Assembly (NCBI GenBank): GCA_026214975.1
Contig: CM047808.1
Span: 62,336,583-62,400,582, forward strand
Source: Gentiana macrophylla
Lineage: Eukaryota > Streptophyta > Magnoliopsida > Gentianales > Gentianaceae
Reading direction: 5' to 3'
DNA length: 64,000 nucleotides
Shown here: one piece after another, positions 1 to 11,375 of the stretch
How the letters are laid out: the number at the start of each line of letters is the position of its first letter
Numbering within the stretch: the stretch's first letter is position 1
Notes under the pieces: generated by a model
The model's database searches: none
What the model was told of the DNA's origin: nothing
What the model saw: the letters and a program-made list of their open reading frames with translations, nothing else
Made by a program: the position numbers and the translations under genes

Positions 1-685
1 CAAAAAAGTTGAAGAACCAGCCCATAAAATGCACTATCTATGTTATTGGGCTTGAAGAGCATGAATATGGGTTTGGATAAATTAATTAGTAGTCTTTTAT
101 TTGATTTTTGTATCAATAAGGCCAGCTATTTGTTTGGGGCGGCACTTTGATCATTTGAATTATTTTATGCAATTTTTTTGTAGTAAAAGGCCAAAATCCC
201 ATTAGGGGAGGTGCCTATATGATAGTATAGTGGGTTAAGTGTTTATTATCAGCAAATAAAAGCAATGTGGACTTATTATAGTCACGTCAGGCCCAATAGA
301 ATGTAATTTGGTGAAAATTACTAATTAATTTGTCCCACATTGCTTAGTATTTTATTTGTCTTCTATTTTGTATCCTATTTAAAGGCATTTTACATGTAAT
401 TTTAATACAACAACAATGAATCGGATTATATTTTGAGTAAAACTCTTTTATCAAAGTCGATTTAGACTTTACAAAGCACTTTCGAGTGAATGTTATCTTC
501 GTCGTAGAGAACAAACCTTCAAAAACGAATCGGCGTCTTGAGCAAACGTTAAGTATTCTTGGCCTACATCTTAGATTGGATTTTATAGGATTTGGTTTCC
601 TTAGCTCGTAATTGATCCCTTAGGAGGTTCCTAGGAACGGAGGTTCTTGGGCACATTCCGATCGTGTTTCCAACTCGGAATCACA
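1..685 (+). repeat. 5' LTR of LARD-1, first bases missing
   Basis: It aligns by eye along its length with 12691-13372, sharing the proximal stretch around 'gaagaaccagccca' and the distal 'ccgatcgtgtt' and 'gaatcaca' end. It ends in CA at 685, directly before a primer binding site. Small indels and substitutions between the two copies indicate an old insertion. Confidence 0.85.
376..384 (+). promoter_or_regulatory. TATA-like box in LARD-1 5' LTR
   Basis: The sequence tatttaaag lies at the same LTR position as tatataaag in the 3' LTR (13077-13085). The better match is in the 3' copy. A Pol II start about 30 bases downstream is inferred. Confidence 0.5.
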
Positions 686-690
686 TCAGT

Positions 691-702
691 TGGTAGCAGA
701 GC
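691..702 (+). other. Primer binding site (initiator Met tRNA type) of LARD-1
   Basis: TGGTAGCAGAGC differs by one base from the common plant PBS TGGTATCAGAGC, which pairs with the 3' end of initiator methionine tRNA. It lies five bases after the LTR end, fixing both the LTR border and the + orientation. Confidence 0.8.
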
Positions 703-984
703 ACAACGACTAAGGTACCAAATATCCTGTTGTTTCTTTTCTTGTTATTTCAAATTAAAAAAATATTATCTATTTTAATAATTGCCTATTTTTCTTCCCC
801 CAACCTATAACATCGCCGTCCATCTTCAAATCTTCATCCTACCCGGAAATTTCCTTCATACCTTCAACCCTTTTCCAAGAACCCTAATTTCTTCACCCTA
901 CTTTTCCAAACCTGTTTTTGTATCAGTCCGTTTAATACCCAAAACACCTAAAAAATGATCTGAAATTTTTACCACATCTAAATC
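703..984 (+). other. LARD-1 leader, no gene seen
   Basis: This is the untranslated leader after the primer binding site. It is pyrimidine-rich on the + strand with no ORF of note. The chromovirus LTR interrupts it at 985, just after the flank AAATC. Confidence 0.5.
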
Positions 985-3096
985 TGTAATGCCCCGCTCC
1001 CAGATACCGAGCCCTTATCCGGAAGAGAAACGTTCGGCGCGTATAGCATTAAATAAATCTAACATTATACGCAACCCTCTACGTCATCATATCAAATAAA
1101 AGCAAACGGAAGCTAAAAGGACTCGGGTAAAACATAAATGCTACTAAGAATAGAAATTAACCATACTAATGATGGATAGTTAAATTACAACGACGATAAA
1201 CCCAAAAACTTACATAATACGAGGTCTTAAAGGTACAAACCAATCTTACAAAGATCTTAGAAGTAAAAGTACAACAAAGTCTAAGAAAAAGGAATACCAC
1301 TAATCTAGTACAACATTTACAAGGAAATAAACTAAAAACTTCGTCAAGGCATCAATGTCCTCAAGTGTCGTTATCAACTCTTGGTCAACTTGCTCGTCTT
1401 CTCACCCCACAATGCATACAAAATAAAATGTAAAGGAGGTAAGTACAAAGTACGTAGTAAAAGTGAGAAGCTAATGAATAACTAATTTCTACAACAAAAA
1501 GATTCTTTTTATTATTATTATATTATCTTTATGAGACCGACTCAATCTAGGGTTCACTCAATGTCCATCAACATGTCATGGCTATACGTTTCTATCTTAA
1601 CTTATCTTGGTTACGTCAACATTCAAGGACACTACGCATGGCGTTCATCAGCATGAAGATATACTTGCTAACTAACGGTGATTAGCACCTGATAGCTCCG
1701 GGGTCTGTATGCGTATACATTCGATGAATTTCCTCCACTACCCTTCAGCCTTTTGAGCCAGTAGCGTTGTTCACCTTTTATTAACGTATCACATCGCCGA
1801 TATGAAATAGTGGCTAGCCGAGAATATGTGACGTTTTATCTTTTTCTATCACGTATGTAATTTTATTGTTTATTAACTAGCTACCTAAGTATTTTCAAGT
1901 AAGCTCCCTCACACCTACCACTCTTTTACTTAGACCACTAGACACGGACAAGGCCTAGCAAATACACAGATATTGATGAATACTAATTCTTCCGGCGGTC
2001 CTGAACTTCAACTCTTTGGAAGAGTACATTCAGTGTCGGAACTAAACACATCAGAAACTCAATCGAGGCTTGTTCATTTTCATTTAGTGTTATTAGATCA
2101 AGAATTTACATTTAAAACTCATCTCGTGGCTTAAAACCATAATTTCCCCAAAAGTACAACATACTAAACATTCCTTTCTGCAATTAAACGATTTCTATCC
2201 CAAACCAAATACGTTTATCACCAAAATACTCATAAAAATAGCAGTAAAACTCAACTTAAACACACCAAGGCATATCACAACTCACTAACTACAACCTAAC
2301 ATGAATTCTAGCACCACACAACACAAAACTCATCAACATTCAACCCATCATTATAAAACTATGATTACTCATTAGGAAGAGTCTCTTACCTTAGTTCAAG
2401 TAATCTTGTAAGCAAAGCACCAAGAAATTGCTACAACTCTTGATCTCAAATCCCAAAACCTATTAAATCAACAAGAAAACCTAAAATACAATTTTCTTGA
2501 AAATCCAGAAACGAAAAAAATGCTTGAAATAGAAGATTACATGGTTTATTTCCTGTAAAACTATTTTTAAAACAATCTACGTTCCAAGATGATCGTTTTG
2601 ACTACTCATGGCTGAGAAACAGAGCTACAGATCGAAAGATATGAATTTTTGAAGAATCGAACTCGACGAATACAAAAAACTAAGGCTAAACTGAAAACTT
2701 ACTGTTTAGAAAACGAAGAGTATGGAAACGACCGTCTTCATCCAGTGATCAATTTTTTCTACTGTTGCATCTTGAAACGATGAACAGATTGACCCTGCGA
2801 TTGGAGTTTACGTTCTCCTTTTTTTTTTTTTCTAAATATCGCGTCGCTGCCAACGGCCTTTTTTTGGCGTCGCCTCTCTCTCCTTTTTTTTCAGAATTTT
2901 TTTTGCCGTGTTTTGATTAATGAGAGATTAGATGACATTTTCCTTTTATAGTTATTAATTAAATCCTTTTTAAATAACAACTAGATCCTTTAATTAAATT
3001 CATTTTAATTAATTCAAATAGGATAAATAGTAATTAGGTCATAGTGGATTTACCCAATTACTACTTTACCCTTTTCTAAAAAGTCGGGATGTTACA
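985..3096 (-). repeat. Tekay-like chromovirus LTR (3' LTR of a minus-strand element), copy 1
   Basis: The segment starts TGTAATGCCCCG and ends CGGGATGTTACA. Read on the minus strand, this gives the usual chromovirus LTR opening TGTAACATCCCG. It is followed on the right by a polypurine tract (minus strand) and an integrase scrap, so it is a 3' LTR and not a solo LTR. A second LTR of the same family, split by other insertions, lies at 34527-34618, 41328-42291 and 50532 to about 51640. They share the stretch around 'gagcccttatccg' and the later 'cactagacacg' and 'ttattagatcaaga' blocks. No matching 5' LTR or target duplication was found to the right. Confidence 0.8.
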
Positions 3097-3110
3097 TTCC
3101 TCCCCCCTTA
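3097..3110 (-). other. Polypurine tract of chromovirus copy 1
   Basis: On the minus strand this reads taaggggggaggaa immediately before the LTR start. The conserved 'ttcgaggagaaaa' motif lies just further upstream (about 3117-3130). This is the hallmark junction of Tekay/Del elements. Confidence 0.8.
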
Positions 3111-3530
3111 ATAGGAGTTTTCTCCTCGAAACTCGTACGTAAATGGGGTGTACTTGAACTCTGGACTTTGCAAAGCGTTTCATCTTCTAACTCTTACGGT
3201 CTTCTTCTTCCATCTTCCCCACTCTTCTTCTTGTCTTGAGCCAACTTGAGGTTGTGACGATCCACTTCAATCTTCTCGTTGGCTTGCTGTATCAGCTCTG
3301 GTCTTGTATTATTTCATTGCTTCATTTCATCCTAGAAAACTAGCATTCTACGCTTACTTTTGAGTAGGGCTTCAAAAGTGGCATATGGATACTGGCGTGG
3401 TAACTAGTGTTGTAGGCAACTCTTCTATCTTTAACTCCACGAAATGTCATCAGTAGTACTGTTCCAACTTTTTGTATATCTTGGTTGCTCTAGGATGATT
3501 GCAACTGCTATCTTATGGCTTCATTTATCA
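3111..3530 (-). pseudogene. Chromovirus integrase C-terminal remnant
   Basis: Two pieces are recognisable by minus-strand translation. One, at about 3381-3423, reads like the conserved integrase 'FAYNNSYHASI' block (here VAYNTSYHASIHMP). The other, at about 3231-3305, reads like the following 'ELIQQANEKIEVDRHNLKLAQ' block, a helical stretch between the integrase core and the chromodomain in Tekay elements. Stops and frameshifts separate them, and nothing upstream (protease, RT, RNase H) could be found to the right. It is a dead fragment of the element whose 3' LTR is at 985-3096. Lineage confidence is good for chromovirus and moderate for Tekay. Confidence 0.65.
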
Positions 3531-5202
3531 CGTCGACACAAACTTGTTGTAGAACTGAAATGATCCCAGCTAAACGACTTATGAGTCTCATTGGTATAGA
3601 GAACACGTATTTGCCATATTTTCCCTCCGACGATCTGATCCAATCCTTATGACAATAACGGTTAGCTTGGAAAAACAAACAGAGTTTGAAGGTGACAATT
3701 TGAGCACCAGGAAGACTAAACCATTTAGAATTAGAAAGAGGGCAGGATCACAACATGCAGGAGCTTTAGAGGCAAAACGAGTACACCAAAAGGTCTCCGA
3801 ATGAAATAAATGGAACTTGTGAAGGAAAAAAATAATCAAAGTCTTTATTATTCAAACAGAGGTTATTTCAAGATTAAAAAGGAGATAGGGTTTTCCTCAT
3901 GACAATGTAAGGGAAATCAAAAGTTCAAAAAAGTATGCGATAAACGAGCTTTCAAGTGAAGGGGAAAAGACACTTAAGAATTGTTGGATAAAGTTTGGCT
4001 TTGAATAATTAACTCAAACTTTCAAAGAAAGTGTGAAGATCATTGATGATCCAATTCAAAGTTTCAAGGTTCCACTACTCGAGAGGGTTAGTACAGTGCC
4101 GGGGAAATAAGGGCTCAAGGTTATTCCTCATGTGGGAAAAAGGGTTAAGACAAAATAGACTTTCAACTTGTATGACAAAACTGTAATGGAAAAGCCAAAA
4201 TTGAAGAAGGAATATTAAAAGGTGTATCTGGCAGTTCATAGCTCTAAATGACCTGAAAGAGAGTTAAAACTAAAGGGTACAAGATACATTAATATGAATT
4301 GGAAATCAGAAGTTTAAGAATTCAAAAGTTGATTGGATAAATAGGTTCGGAAGGCACCTTGGCAAATAAAAAACTGCTAGAAGGTTAAATATGGGTAACT
4401 GAAGATGGATGTCAAGGTAGGATTAAAGATCCAACTGGTAAGAAGATGAGATGTAACCTTGAAAGAACAAGTAGCATTATATGGAAAGATTACAAAATCA
4501 ACACTACCCTTAAGAGGGAAGCTGAGAATATACACAAGTAAAAAGAATGTTCTGGCATTAAAAGGTTCAGTCAAATTTGTACTTGAAAAGAAGAATGGGG
4601 GTGCAACAATGCAGATTCAAGGGGAACTTGTTCCTTGATTAGACAAGTAAGGAAGCATGAATTTGTTTAAAAGAAAGGCTTATGGAGATATGTTTCTTAG
4701 CTAATTCATGACAACAAGTGAAGAGGATTTGTGGAGCTTAAAAATCTAAAGTGAGGGATTACATGAGAAATAACTTACCAGAAAATGTATAAATACAAAA
4801 GGGCATGAAAAGGGTCTGAACATCAAACATGGCATGCTGGAGGATAGCATCTTGGTTCTTGTTTATAACTGCAAAAGAAACAACAATGTTAACTTTACAA
4901 ACATTCTACCATGAGACATACCTAGGAAAGATCATTTCGAAAACCTTCTAAGACATAACACCCACAACTTTCTACACTCTTAGCCCAAACCTCACCAAAG
5001 AGATGAGGATCCTTTTTAGGTGGTCATGTAAGATATTAACTCAGATCTGACATTATCAATTTGTATAACCCAAAAAATATATAATTTGAGCACGATCCAA
5101 AGAGAAAATATTTAGATACTGGAGTTTCCTATGTGACATAAAAAAATTAGAATTATTGGATGAGAGTGAGTTGGTCAAAAACAATTATTTTTGCCGATTA
5201 CA
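3531..5202. other. A-rich interior with no recognisable gene
   Basis: Purine-rich on the + strand, with only short spurious ORFs. The composition resembles, on the opposite strand, the pyrimidine-rich interior of the non-coding chromovirus-type element at 17837-21688. It may therefore be the interior of the minus-strand chromovirus derivative and not LARD-1 itself. The border between the two could not be placed. Confidence 0.35.
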
Positions 5203-5384
5203 AAAGCTGCAGAATTTTCTGATTAATAAACACCGATTTAAATTGCAGATTATTATCAAGAAAAAACGAATTTGAACTTGATTCCAAAATAAAAGTTGTA
5301 GATAAAATTGTTGTCTGCAACATATGAAAAATTCAGGTCATTTCAAGATGTTTAACCTGTTCAAAACAGAAGAAGAAGTGAAGG
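5203..5384 (+). repeat. Module A, left half (interrupted by Copia insertion)
   Basis: Together with 9231-9390 this forms a unit of about 300 bp homologous to 10405-10706. Shared landmarks in order are a 'gcagatt' start, 'gaatttg', 'gtagat'/'tatagtg', 'caacatat', 'aagtcattt'/'aggtcattt' and 'ttcaaaacaga'. Divergence is high. The Copia element entered it at 5385. Confidence 0.6.
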
Positions 5385-5548
5385 TATTAGGATTATATAT
5401 GTATATTATGTATTTATTATATATATTTTGTATTTATTATTTATTTGTATTTATTTCCATAGGGTTCCAGAATGTTCTATACGTATATATATACTGTTGT
5501 ACTGTAACCGTATTCAATCAATGAAATACATTTTCCAATTTATCTATC
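5385..5548 (+). repeat. Copia 5' LTR
   Basis: It is near-identical by eye to 9066-9229 and differs mainly in a short block near position 5500. It begins TATTAGGATT where TGTTAGGATT would be usual. No clear primer binding site follows. Confidence 0.85.
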
Positions 5549-6999
5549 TATGGCTTTTATTACTTAATCATGAAGCCAGCCTGCTTCAACAGCAAGCCGC
5601 ACCTCCTCCCCTTGGCTACACCGCTTTTGCAGCTCAATATCCGCCTAGGCAACCCTTTAACCCACGTCCCCCAATGCCATATCCCCCATCTTCAACTCCC
5701 TTTCCCCCACAACGTCCATCTCCCCCTCCTCGGCCGGCTCAACAGCCCCTGAACCCAGTCCCTTTCTCCGGCCCGCAGCCCAATAATGCCCGAGCACCTC
5801 GTCCTTACCAAGGCAAATGCCAATTGTGTGGTGTCTTTGGTCATTCTGCAAAAAGGTGTCCCACTTATCCGTTCTTTCAACAATTGCCTCGTCCCCCAAA
5901 TCCCAACCCCAATCCGAGACCCACTCCACCTCCTCAGGCTTATCCGGCTCAAGCTGCATCCTCTTGGTTACTCGTCAGTGGAGCCTCGCATCACATGACA
6001 TATGATCTCAATCTCCTATCCTTGCATGATCATTATACAGGTTTGGATAATATTATCATTGGTGATGGTCGTTCCCTTTCTATCAGTCATATTGGTTCTT
6101 CTACTCTTTCTTCTTTTCGGTTATCTAATGTTTTATGTGTTCCCCACTTATCCCAGAATCTCTTATATGTTTCAAAATTTTGTTCTGATAATTCTGTTTC
6201 CATTGAATTCTTATCTGATTCCTTTTTGGTGAAGGACTCGAAGACAGGTCGATGCCTCTACCAGAGCCAAGCTAAGGATGGTGTCTACACTTGGTCCCCT
6301 AGTCCACTGCTGGCTTTTTCTGCAAATAAGACGACCACCTCGACTTGGCACCGTCGATGTGGTCATCCATCTTTTCCAATTATTCAATTTTTAGTTAAAA
6401 ACAGTTATTTGGACTTATCGTCTGTTGTTTCCTCCCCTTGTGATGCTTGTCTAAGTAATAAAAGCCATAGGCTCCCCTTTACTGAATCTACTTTGCATTC
6501 TTCCCGCCCCTTGGATATTGTTTTTTCGGATGTTTGGACTGCTCCCATTTATTCTGTTGATGGTTATAAGTACTACGTTATTTTTGTTGATCACTTTACG
6601 CGCTTTATTTGGCTCTATCCCTTCATTCATAAATCCGATGTGTCTGCTATTTTTCTCAAGTTTAAGCCTTATGTGGAAAAACTTCTTGATGCAACTATTA
6701 AAACACTTTACACTGACAATGGCACTGAATATATTGCTTTACGTCCTTTTTTGTCCTCGCATGGCATTGCTCACCACACTTCCCCACCTCACACTCCCCA
6801 ACACAATGGTATTTCTGAACGTCGTCACTTAAATATCGTTGAAACGGCCCTTACTCTCCTTTCCCATGCATCCATGCCCATCACTTACTGGTCTTATGCG
6901 GTCAGCACTGCTGTCTATTTAATCAACAGAATGCCCACCAAAACACTGGCTATGCTCTCTCCTCATGAAAAACTCTATTCCACCCCCCAACTAAGCTAA
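5549..6999 (+). pseudogene. Copia gag zinc knuckle, protease and integrase
   Basis: The frame opens inside the LTR, so no true start is seen and the gag core is deleted. A proline-rich linker precedes a CCHC knuckle (CX2CX4HX4C, bases 5818-5859). The protease site that should read D-S-G reads V-S-G at 5974, losing the catalytic Asp. The integrase follows, with its HHCC zinc-binding motif (histidines in WHRRCGH, cysteines in CDAC) and D, D, E in FSDVW, YTDNGTEY and HNGISERRH, all present. The frame ends in TAA at 6997-6999. Just before it is a run of C (about 6980-6986), and coding resumes one frame over, so a slip there probably caused the break. Confidence 0.85.
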
Positions 7000-7001
7000 A
7001 C

Positions 7002-7537
7002 TCCGTGTGTTTGGTTGTCTTTGTTATCCCTGGGTTAAACCATACAATCAACATAAATTGATTCCCCTTCCGTCCGCGGCGTTTTCTTGGGTACTCTCTC
7101 ACCGTAGTGCCTACCTGCATTCTGATACATCTTCTTACCTTCGCATGTATGTCTCTCGTGATGTTCGGTTTGTTGAGGATTTTTTTCCCTTTGCCACCAC
7201 TCCTTCTGATCCCGACCTCCCCTCTCTTGACAACCTACTTTCTCCTGCTATGTATTCGGATTTTCCCATCCCTCCTGCCCCTCCTGTTCCGATTTCTTCC
7301 TCTTCCACAACTCTGTCCGCTTCCCCTCCTCCCTCCCCTGAACCCGTATCCTCCTCTGCATCTGCGTCATCTTCCTCCTCTCCGGACTCCACATCTTCAT
7401 CACCTTCCTCCCCACCACCTTCCCATCCTATGGTCACTCGCTCTCGCAACCACATCTTTAAACCTCGCCAACTCCTTAACCTTACTGCCCAATTGGATTC
7501 TCGATTCTCTGATACTGAGCCCTCTACTGTTAAATAG
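7002..7537 (+). pseudogene. Copia integrase C-terminus and linker to RT
   Basis: In the +1-shifted frame the conserved 'KLRVFGCLCYP' block resumes at about 7000 and passes through the C-terminal 'VSRDVRFVEDFFPF' motif. A long Ser/Pro-rich linker follows, then 'HPMVTRSRN', which in copia elements marks the approach to reverse transcriptase. An in-frame TAG at 7535-7537 closes the segment, and the RT continues in the same frame directly after it. The linker's low complexity is normal for the family. Confidence 0.8.
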
Positions 7538-8221
7538 GCCTTGCAAAGTTCGCATTGGCGCCTTGCAATGTCTGAAGAATTTGATGCGCTCGTGCGCAAC
7601 GGTACTTGGTCACTGGTTCCTCCTAATTCTGATCTTAATGTTGTCGGTTGTAAATGGGTCTTTCGCATTAAGCGCCATCCCGATGGCTCCATCGATCGCT
7701 ATAAAGCTCACTTAGTGGCAAAAGGCTTTACCCAGCGGCCCGGCATTGATTATTTTGAGACTTTTAGCCCTGTGGTAAAACCTACAACTGTTCGTCTAGT
7801 TCTCAGTATTGCGGTTTCTCTATGTTGGTCTCTGTGTCAGCTCGATGTCAACAATGCCTTCTTGCAAGGTTCCCTCACTGAGGATGTTTATATGACTCGG
7901 CCTCCGGGTTTCGAAGACACGGATAATCCTACGTGCGTTTGCAAGCATCATAAAGCTATTTATGGACTTAAGCAGGCACCTCGGGCTTGGTATCATGAAC
8001 TCCGGTCTTTTGTTCTTTCTATTGGTTTTGTCAACTCTACTGCCGACTCTTCTCTGTTTATTGCTCGCACTTCCTCTAGTATCACTATTTTGCTTGTGTA
8101 CGTTGACGATATTATTATTATCAAACTCTTCTTCTCGTGTCACAAGAAAGTTATTGATTCTCTTGATCAGAGCTTTTCTATCAAAGACCTTGGCCAATTA
8201 TCATATTTCTTGGGTGTTTAA
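7538..8221 (+). pseudogene. Copia reverse transcriptase
   Basis: The usual motifs appear in order: '[21 protein letters not shown]', '[23 protein letters not shown]', '[11 protein letters not shown]', '[11 protein letters not shown]' and the catalytic YVDD at 8099-8110. 'QLDVNNAFL' has the catalytic Asp intact. After YVDD there is a short change ([10 protein letters not shown]) where most elements read 'IIVTG'. An in-frame TAA at 8219-8221 ends the segment within the 'YFLGV' motif, and coding continues beyond it in the same frame. Confidence 0.88.
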
Positions 8222-9058
8222 GTCACTCCTAATGCACATGGTTTACTGCTTACTCAGACAAAATATATTCATGAGCTTCTCTCTCGGGTCAATATGCAAG
8301 ACTCCAAACCTATCTCCACTCCGCTACCTCCTGATGCCTTTACATCCAGTGATTTGGCATCTCCTCCGCATTTGGATATTACTCAGTATCGCCAAGTTCT
8401 GGGTGCTTTACAACATCTTTTGTTTACTCGACCCAATATTGCTTATGCGGTAAACAAGCTTTCTCAGTTTATGCATTCTCCTTCGGATTATCACTGGTCT
8501 CTGGTTAAGCGTATACTTCGTTATTTGGCAGGTACGTTACATGAAGGTTTGCAATTATTCTCAGCGTCCCCCCTTGCACTTCATGCCTTCTCTAATGCTG
8601 ATTGGGGTGGGAACCAAGTTGCTGGTTACTCTTCGACCTTTGCTTATTTAGTTTTTCTCGGTAAAAACCTTATGTCCTGGAGTTTTAAAAAGCAGACGTC
8701 CGTTGCTCATTGTTCTACCGAAGCCGAATATCGTTCTGTGGCTGACACTGCTGCTGAGATTGCCTGGCTCACTTATCTCCTTTCTGATCCAGGCTTCTCC
8801 ATACAAACTACTCCGGTCATTTTCTGTGATAATGTGGGCACTACACAATTATGTGCTAATCCTGTTTTTCACTCCCGTATGAAGCATGTAACCATCGATT
8901 ATCATTTTATTCGTGATCATGTTCATCGTGGCCTTGTTCGTGTATCTCATGTCTCTAGTGCAGATCAACTTGCCGATGCTCTCACCAAGCCACTTTCTCG
9001 GCTTCCATTTACACACTTTAAATCCAAGCTGGGTCTTCGGCTCCCTCGTTCCGCTTGA
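8222..9058 (+). pseudogene. Copia thumb/connection and RNase H
   Basis: It continues the RT frame past the stop, through 'GLLLTQTKYIHELL', 'RQVLGALQHLLFTRPNIAYAVN' and 'HWSLVKRILRYLAGT' into RNase H. The motif that usually reads S-D-A-D-W reads S-N-A-D-W at about 8590-8604, so one acidic residue of the RNase H site is lost. 'STEAEYRS', 'CDNVGT' and 'HVTIDYHFIRD' are normal. The natural stop TGA at 9056-9058 overlaps the polypurine tract, as usual in this lineage. Confidence 0.85.
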
Positions 9059-9065
9059 GGGGGCG
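9053..9065 (+). other. Copia polypurine tract
   Basis: cttgagggggcg, ending at the first base of the 3' LTR. It overlaps the pol stop codon. Confidence 0.75.
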
Positions 9066-9229
9066 TATTAGGATTATATATGTATATTATGTATTTATTA
9101 TATATATTTTGTATTTATTATTTATTTGTATTTATTTCCATAGGGTTCCAGAATGTTCTATACGTATATATATATCATTGTCTCAGAATCGTATTCAATC
9201 AATGAAATACATTTTCCAATTTATCTATC
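9066..9229 (+). repeat. Copia 3' LTR
   Basis: The partner of 5385-5548. The polyA-signal-like aatgaaat lies near its end in both copies. Confidence 0.85.
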
Positions 9230-9230
9230 G

Positions 9231-9390
9231 TAAGGTGTCATCTTGCAGATTTTCTCGGATCGAGTATCCGGCAATAACATTGATTTTCTGAACAATCCAT
9301 AAATATTATCGAATCAATGTAAAAAGGTAAATTGTAGATAAGATAGTAACCTACATCGATGAAAAATTTTCAGAATTTTCGGAGCAGGGG
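9231..9390 (+). repeat. Module A, right half
   Basis: Continues the module broken by Copia. Shared landmarks with 10559-10706 are 'gcagatttt', 'cgagta', 'gaacaatccata', 'gaatcaatgtaaa'/'gaattgatgtaaa', 'aaattgtagataaga' and 'gaaaatttatagaatttt'-like ends. Confidence 0.6.
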
Positions 9391-10404
9391 AACAATAGTT
9401 TTATGTTAAAGGAAAACATGGGAACAATAAACATTCACTAGTGTTGAATAAACATTCGTGTGGAACCCATATCGAGCAAGCAAGGTCAAGCAATTTTGGT
9501 AAACATAAACCAAGCGATAGTGAAGAGAGAAGGTGGAGGATTTGTAGATTTGAGTCTTTAAACAAAAAGTTGTGTGCACTAAAACATATTGTAGGGGAGA
9601 TGCATTGAAGGTAATCACTAGGATGCAAAAGTGTGTTGCCCCGAAATCGCTAAACATTATATAGTTGTAAGGATATGCAATTGTCAGTTCAAATAGTTCG
9701 AAGGATGAGAAACTTATTTCCTTAAATCAAGACTTTGACATGATGAGAACACCTTAAAGCAAATAAGGCACATCAAAGAATGTACACAGTTGGAAACCAA
9801 AACTTTTCGATATGGGAACTTTTACCGAGTTTCAGAAGTTTCAAATGGAGGATTTAACTAAAGAAAGGGTTACAATTAGTATGGATGGGGAAACATTTGA
9901 AATCGGGATAACCAAGTAGGAAACTATATGATTATAAAAGAGAACCTTACTAATGAAGACATAAGATTGGAAAATCAACACGCAATCGTTTCTTGCCATC
10001 GAGGAGCGCTATAACGACAACACCACGTCTCTACTTACCAAACTTCTTATCCTGGGTAACAACTAGCTTAAGAATCAGATAAATCAAAGTATTCCCATCT
10101 CCTATAACCTGCCACACCATAATTTACAGGGTGGAAGAAAGAAAGACATCTATCCTTCCTTGACGATAGGACTTAAATGGTTTTGAGAAATTTGGGTGCA
10201 TACATAAGCAATGAAATAATTGATTTGCACAAAACAAACTGAACTGATTTTTATCATGAGGCAAAGAGAAAATCTGTGAGTATATAATTTTTACATATGA
10301 GGCTCAAAAAGCAAAATTTTTGGGAAGCCATAGGTCGGTCAAAATAATTCTTTTCATCTACTGCTATAAGTTGTCAACAATTTTCAGTACTTCATCAACT
10401 GTCA
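9391..10404. other. AT-rich interior, no recognisable gene
   Basis: Short ORFs here match nothing I recognise. It lies between two copies of the diverged 300 bp module and is probably untranslated retroelement interior. Confidence 0.35.
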
Positions 10405-10706
10405 TGTGTTGCAGATTGTGCTCAGACCAAAATGAATTTGCACTTGGTTACAAAACAAAAATTATAGTGCATGATGTTTTCTACAACATATCAAAAATCC
10501 AAGTCATTTGGAGGTGGTTAGCTTATTCAAAACAGAATGATAAGTAAGAGTACCACTGCAGATTTTACTGAACCGAGTACTCCTCCTTGTTAAACAATTT
10601 GTGAACAATCCATATTGAAAACTGAATTGATGTAAAGTGAGAAATTGTAGATAAGACAACTTTCTAAGGAGCTGAAAATTTATAGAATTTTTTTGGATCG
10701 AAAAAC
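10405..10706 (+). repeat. Module B, uninterrupted diverged copy of module A
   Basis: See 5203-5384 and 9231-9390. This copy shows what the Copia target looked like before insertion ('aatgataagtaagagtacca' against 'agaagaagtgaagg' plus 'tgtcatc'). Confidence 0.6.
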
Positions 10707-11375
10707 AAAATAAAAAATGATATAACATGGCATGTAGTAACGTGAACAAAATTGTTTACTCATTTTGCATAACACCATGTTACAAGGAAATGATTAAAAC
10801 CAAATGTAACATTGCGAAAGCATTAAAACCTCAAAAAGAAAGAACATTAGAGAAAGATTCGAAGATTCTAAAAGGAAAGTGGGATCCTATTAAGGGTTCT
10901 CGAAAGGAACAAAACTTAAGAGGATCACATAAGAGATGTGAGCTTAAACTTTTGTCAAATGCGTTGTAGTTTGATCACAATATGCGCCGTAAGGCACTGC
11001 TATCAATCTAGAATATTTTGATAGATTGCACCAGTTGGAAAATAATGATTGTTTGATCGACCTCTACGACTCCAAATTACCTTAAATTTTTTGGTGTTAT
11101 GTAAAATTGTCTGATAAACAACTTTCATCTTTTGTTCTTAATTGTTTCATCACTATCTGTCCAAAAATTCACTGCTACAAATCTGAAAATTCTTGAGACT
11201 ATCTTGCTTAGGGTTTGCTCGTTATTCTGATTTGTTTGAGAATGAAATTTTGTACGATTGAGAATAAGGGTGAGAGAAACACGAGATTTGTGAGGATATA
11301 AATATTTTGCTGATCCTATCATGGCTTGTGACATATTTCGCACACATTGCTTAATTCAGAAAAAAAACATATGAG
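10707..11375. other. AT-rich interior upstream of the protease-like ORF
   Basis: No gene seen. Bases 11030-11160 may hold a further, more decayed trace of the 300 bp module. The stretch 11190-11230 resembles a reversed 'aaaccctaag' leader, but no element border can be fixed. Confidence 0.3.

Larger units (their letters stand above)
5385..9229 (+). mobile_element. Ale/Retrofit-like Ty1/copia element, gag-deleted
   Basis: LTRs of 164 bp (5385-5548 and 9066-9229) flank a copia pol in the order zinc knuckle, protease, integrase, RT, RNase H. The flanks are GAAGG (5380-5384) and, one base beyond the right LTR, TAAGG (9231-9235), an imperfect target duplication. The homologous uninterrupted copy at 10405-10706 supports this insertion point. 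The N-terminal gag is missing: the frame reaches the zinc knuckle only about 270 bases after the 5' LTR. The short LTR and domain order fit Ale/Retrofit. Pol carries one frameshift, two stops and altered catalytic residues, so the copy is dead. Confidence 0.85.

Noticed and set aside
5428..5548. ATG at 5428 as start of the copia polyprotein
   Set aside because: It lies inside the LTR and the coded peptide is LTR sequence; the gag start is deleted.
7135..7692. Minus-strand Glu-rich ORF of 185 codons
   Set aside because: It is the reverse complement of the Ser/Pro-rich copia linker on the + strand.
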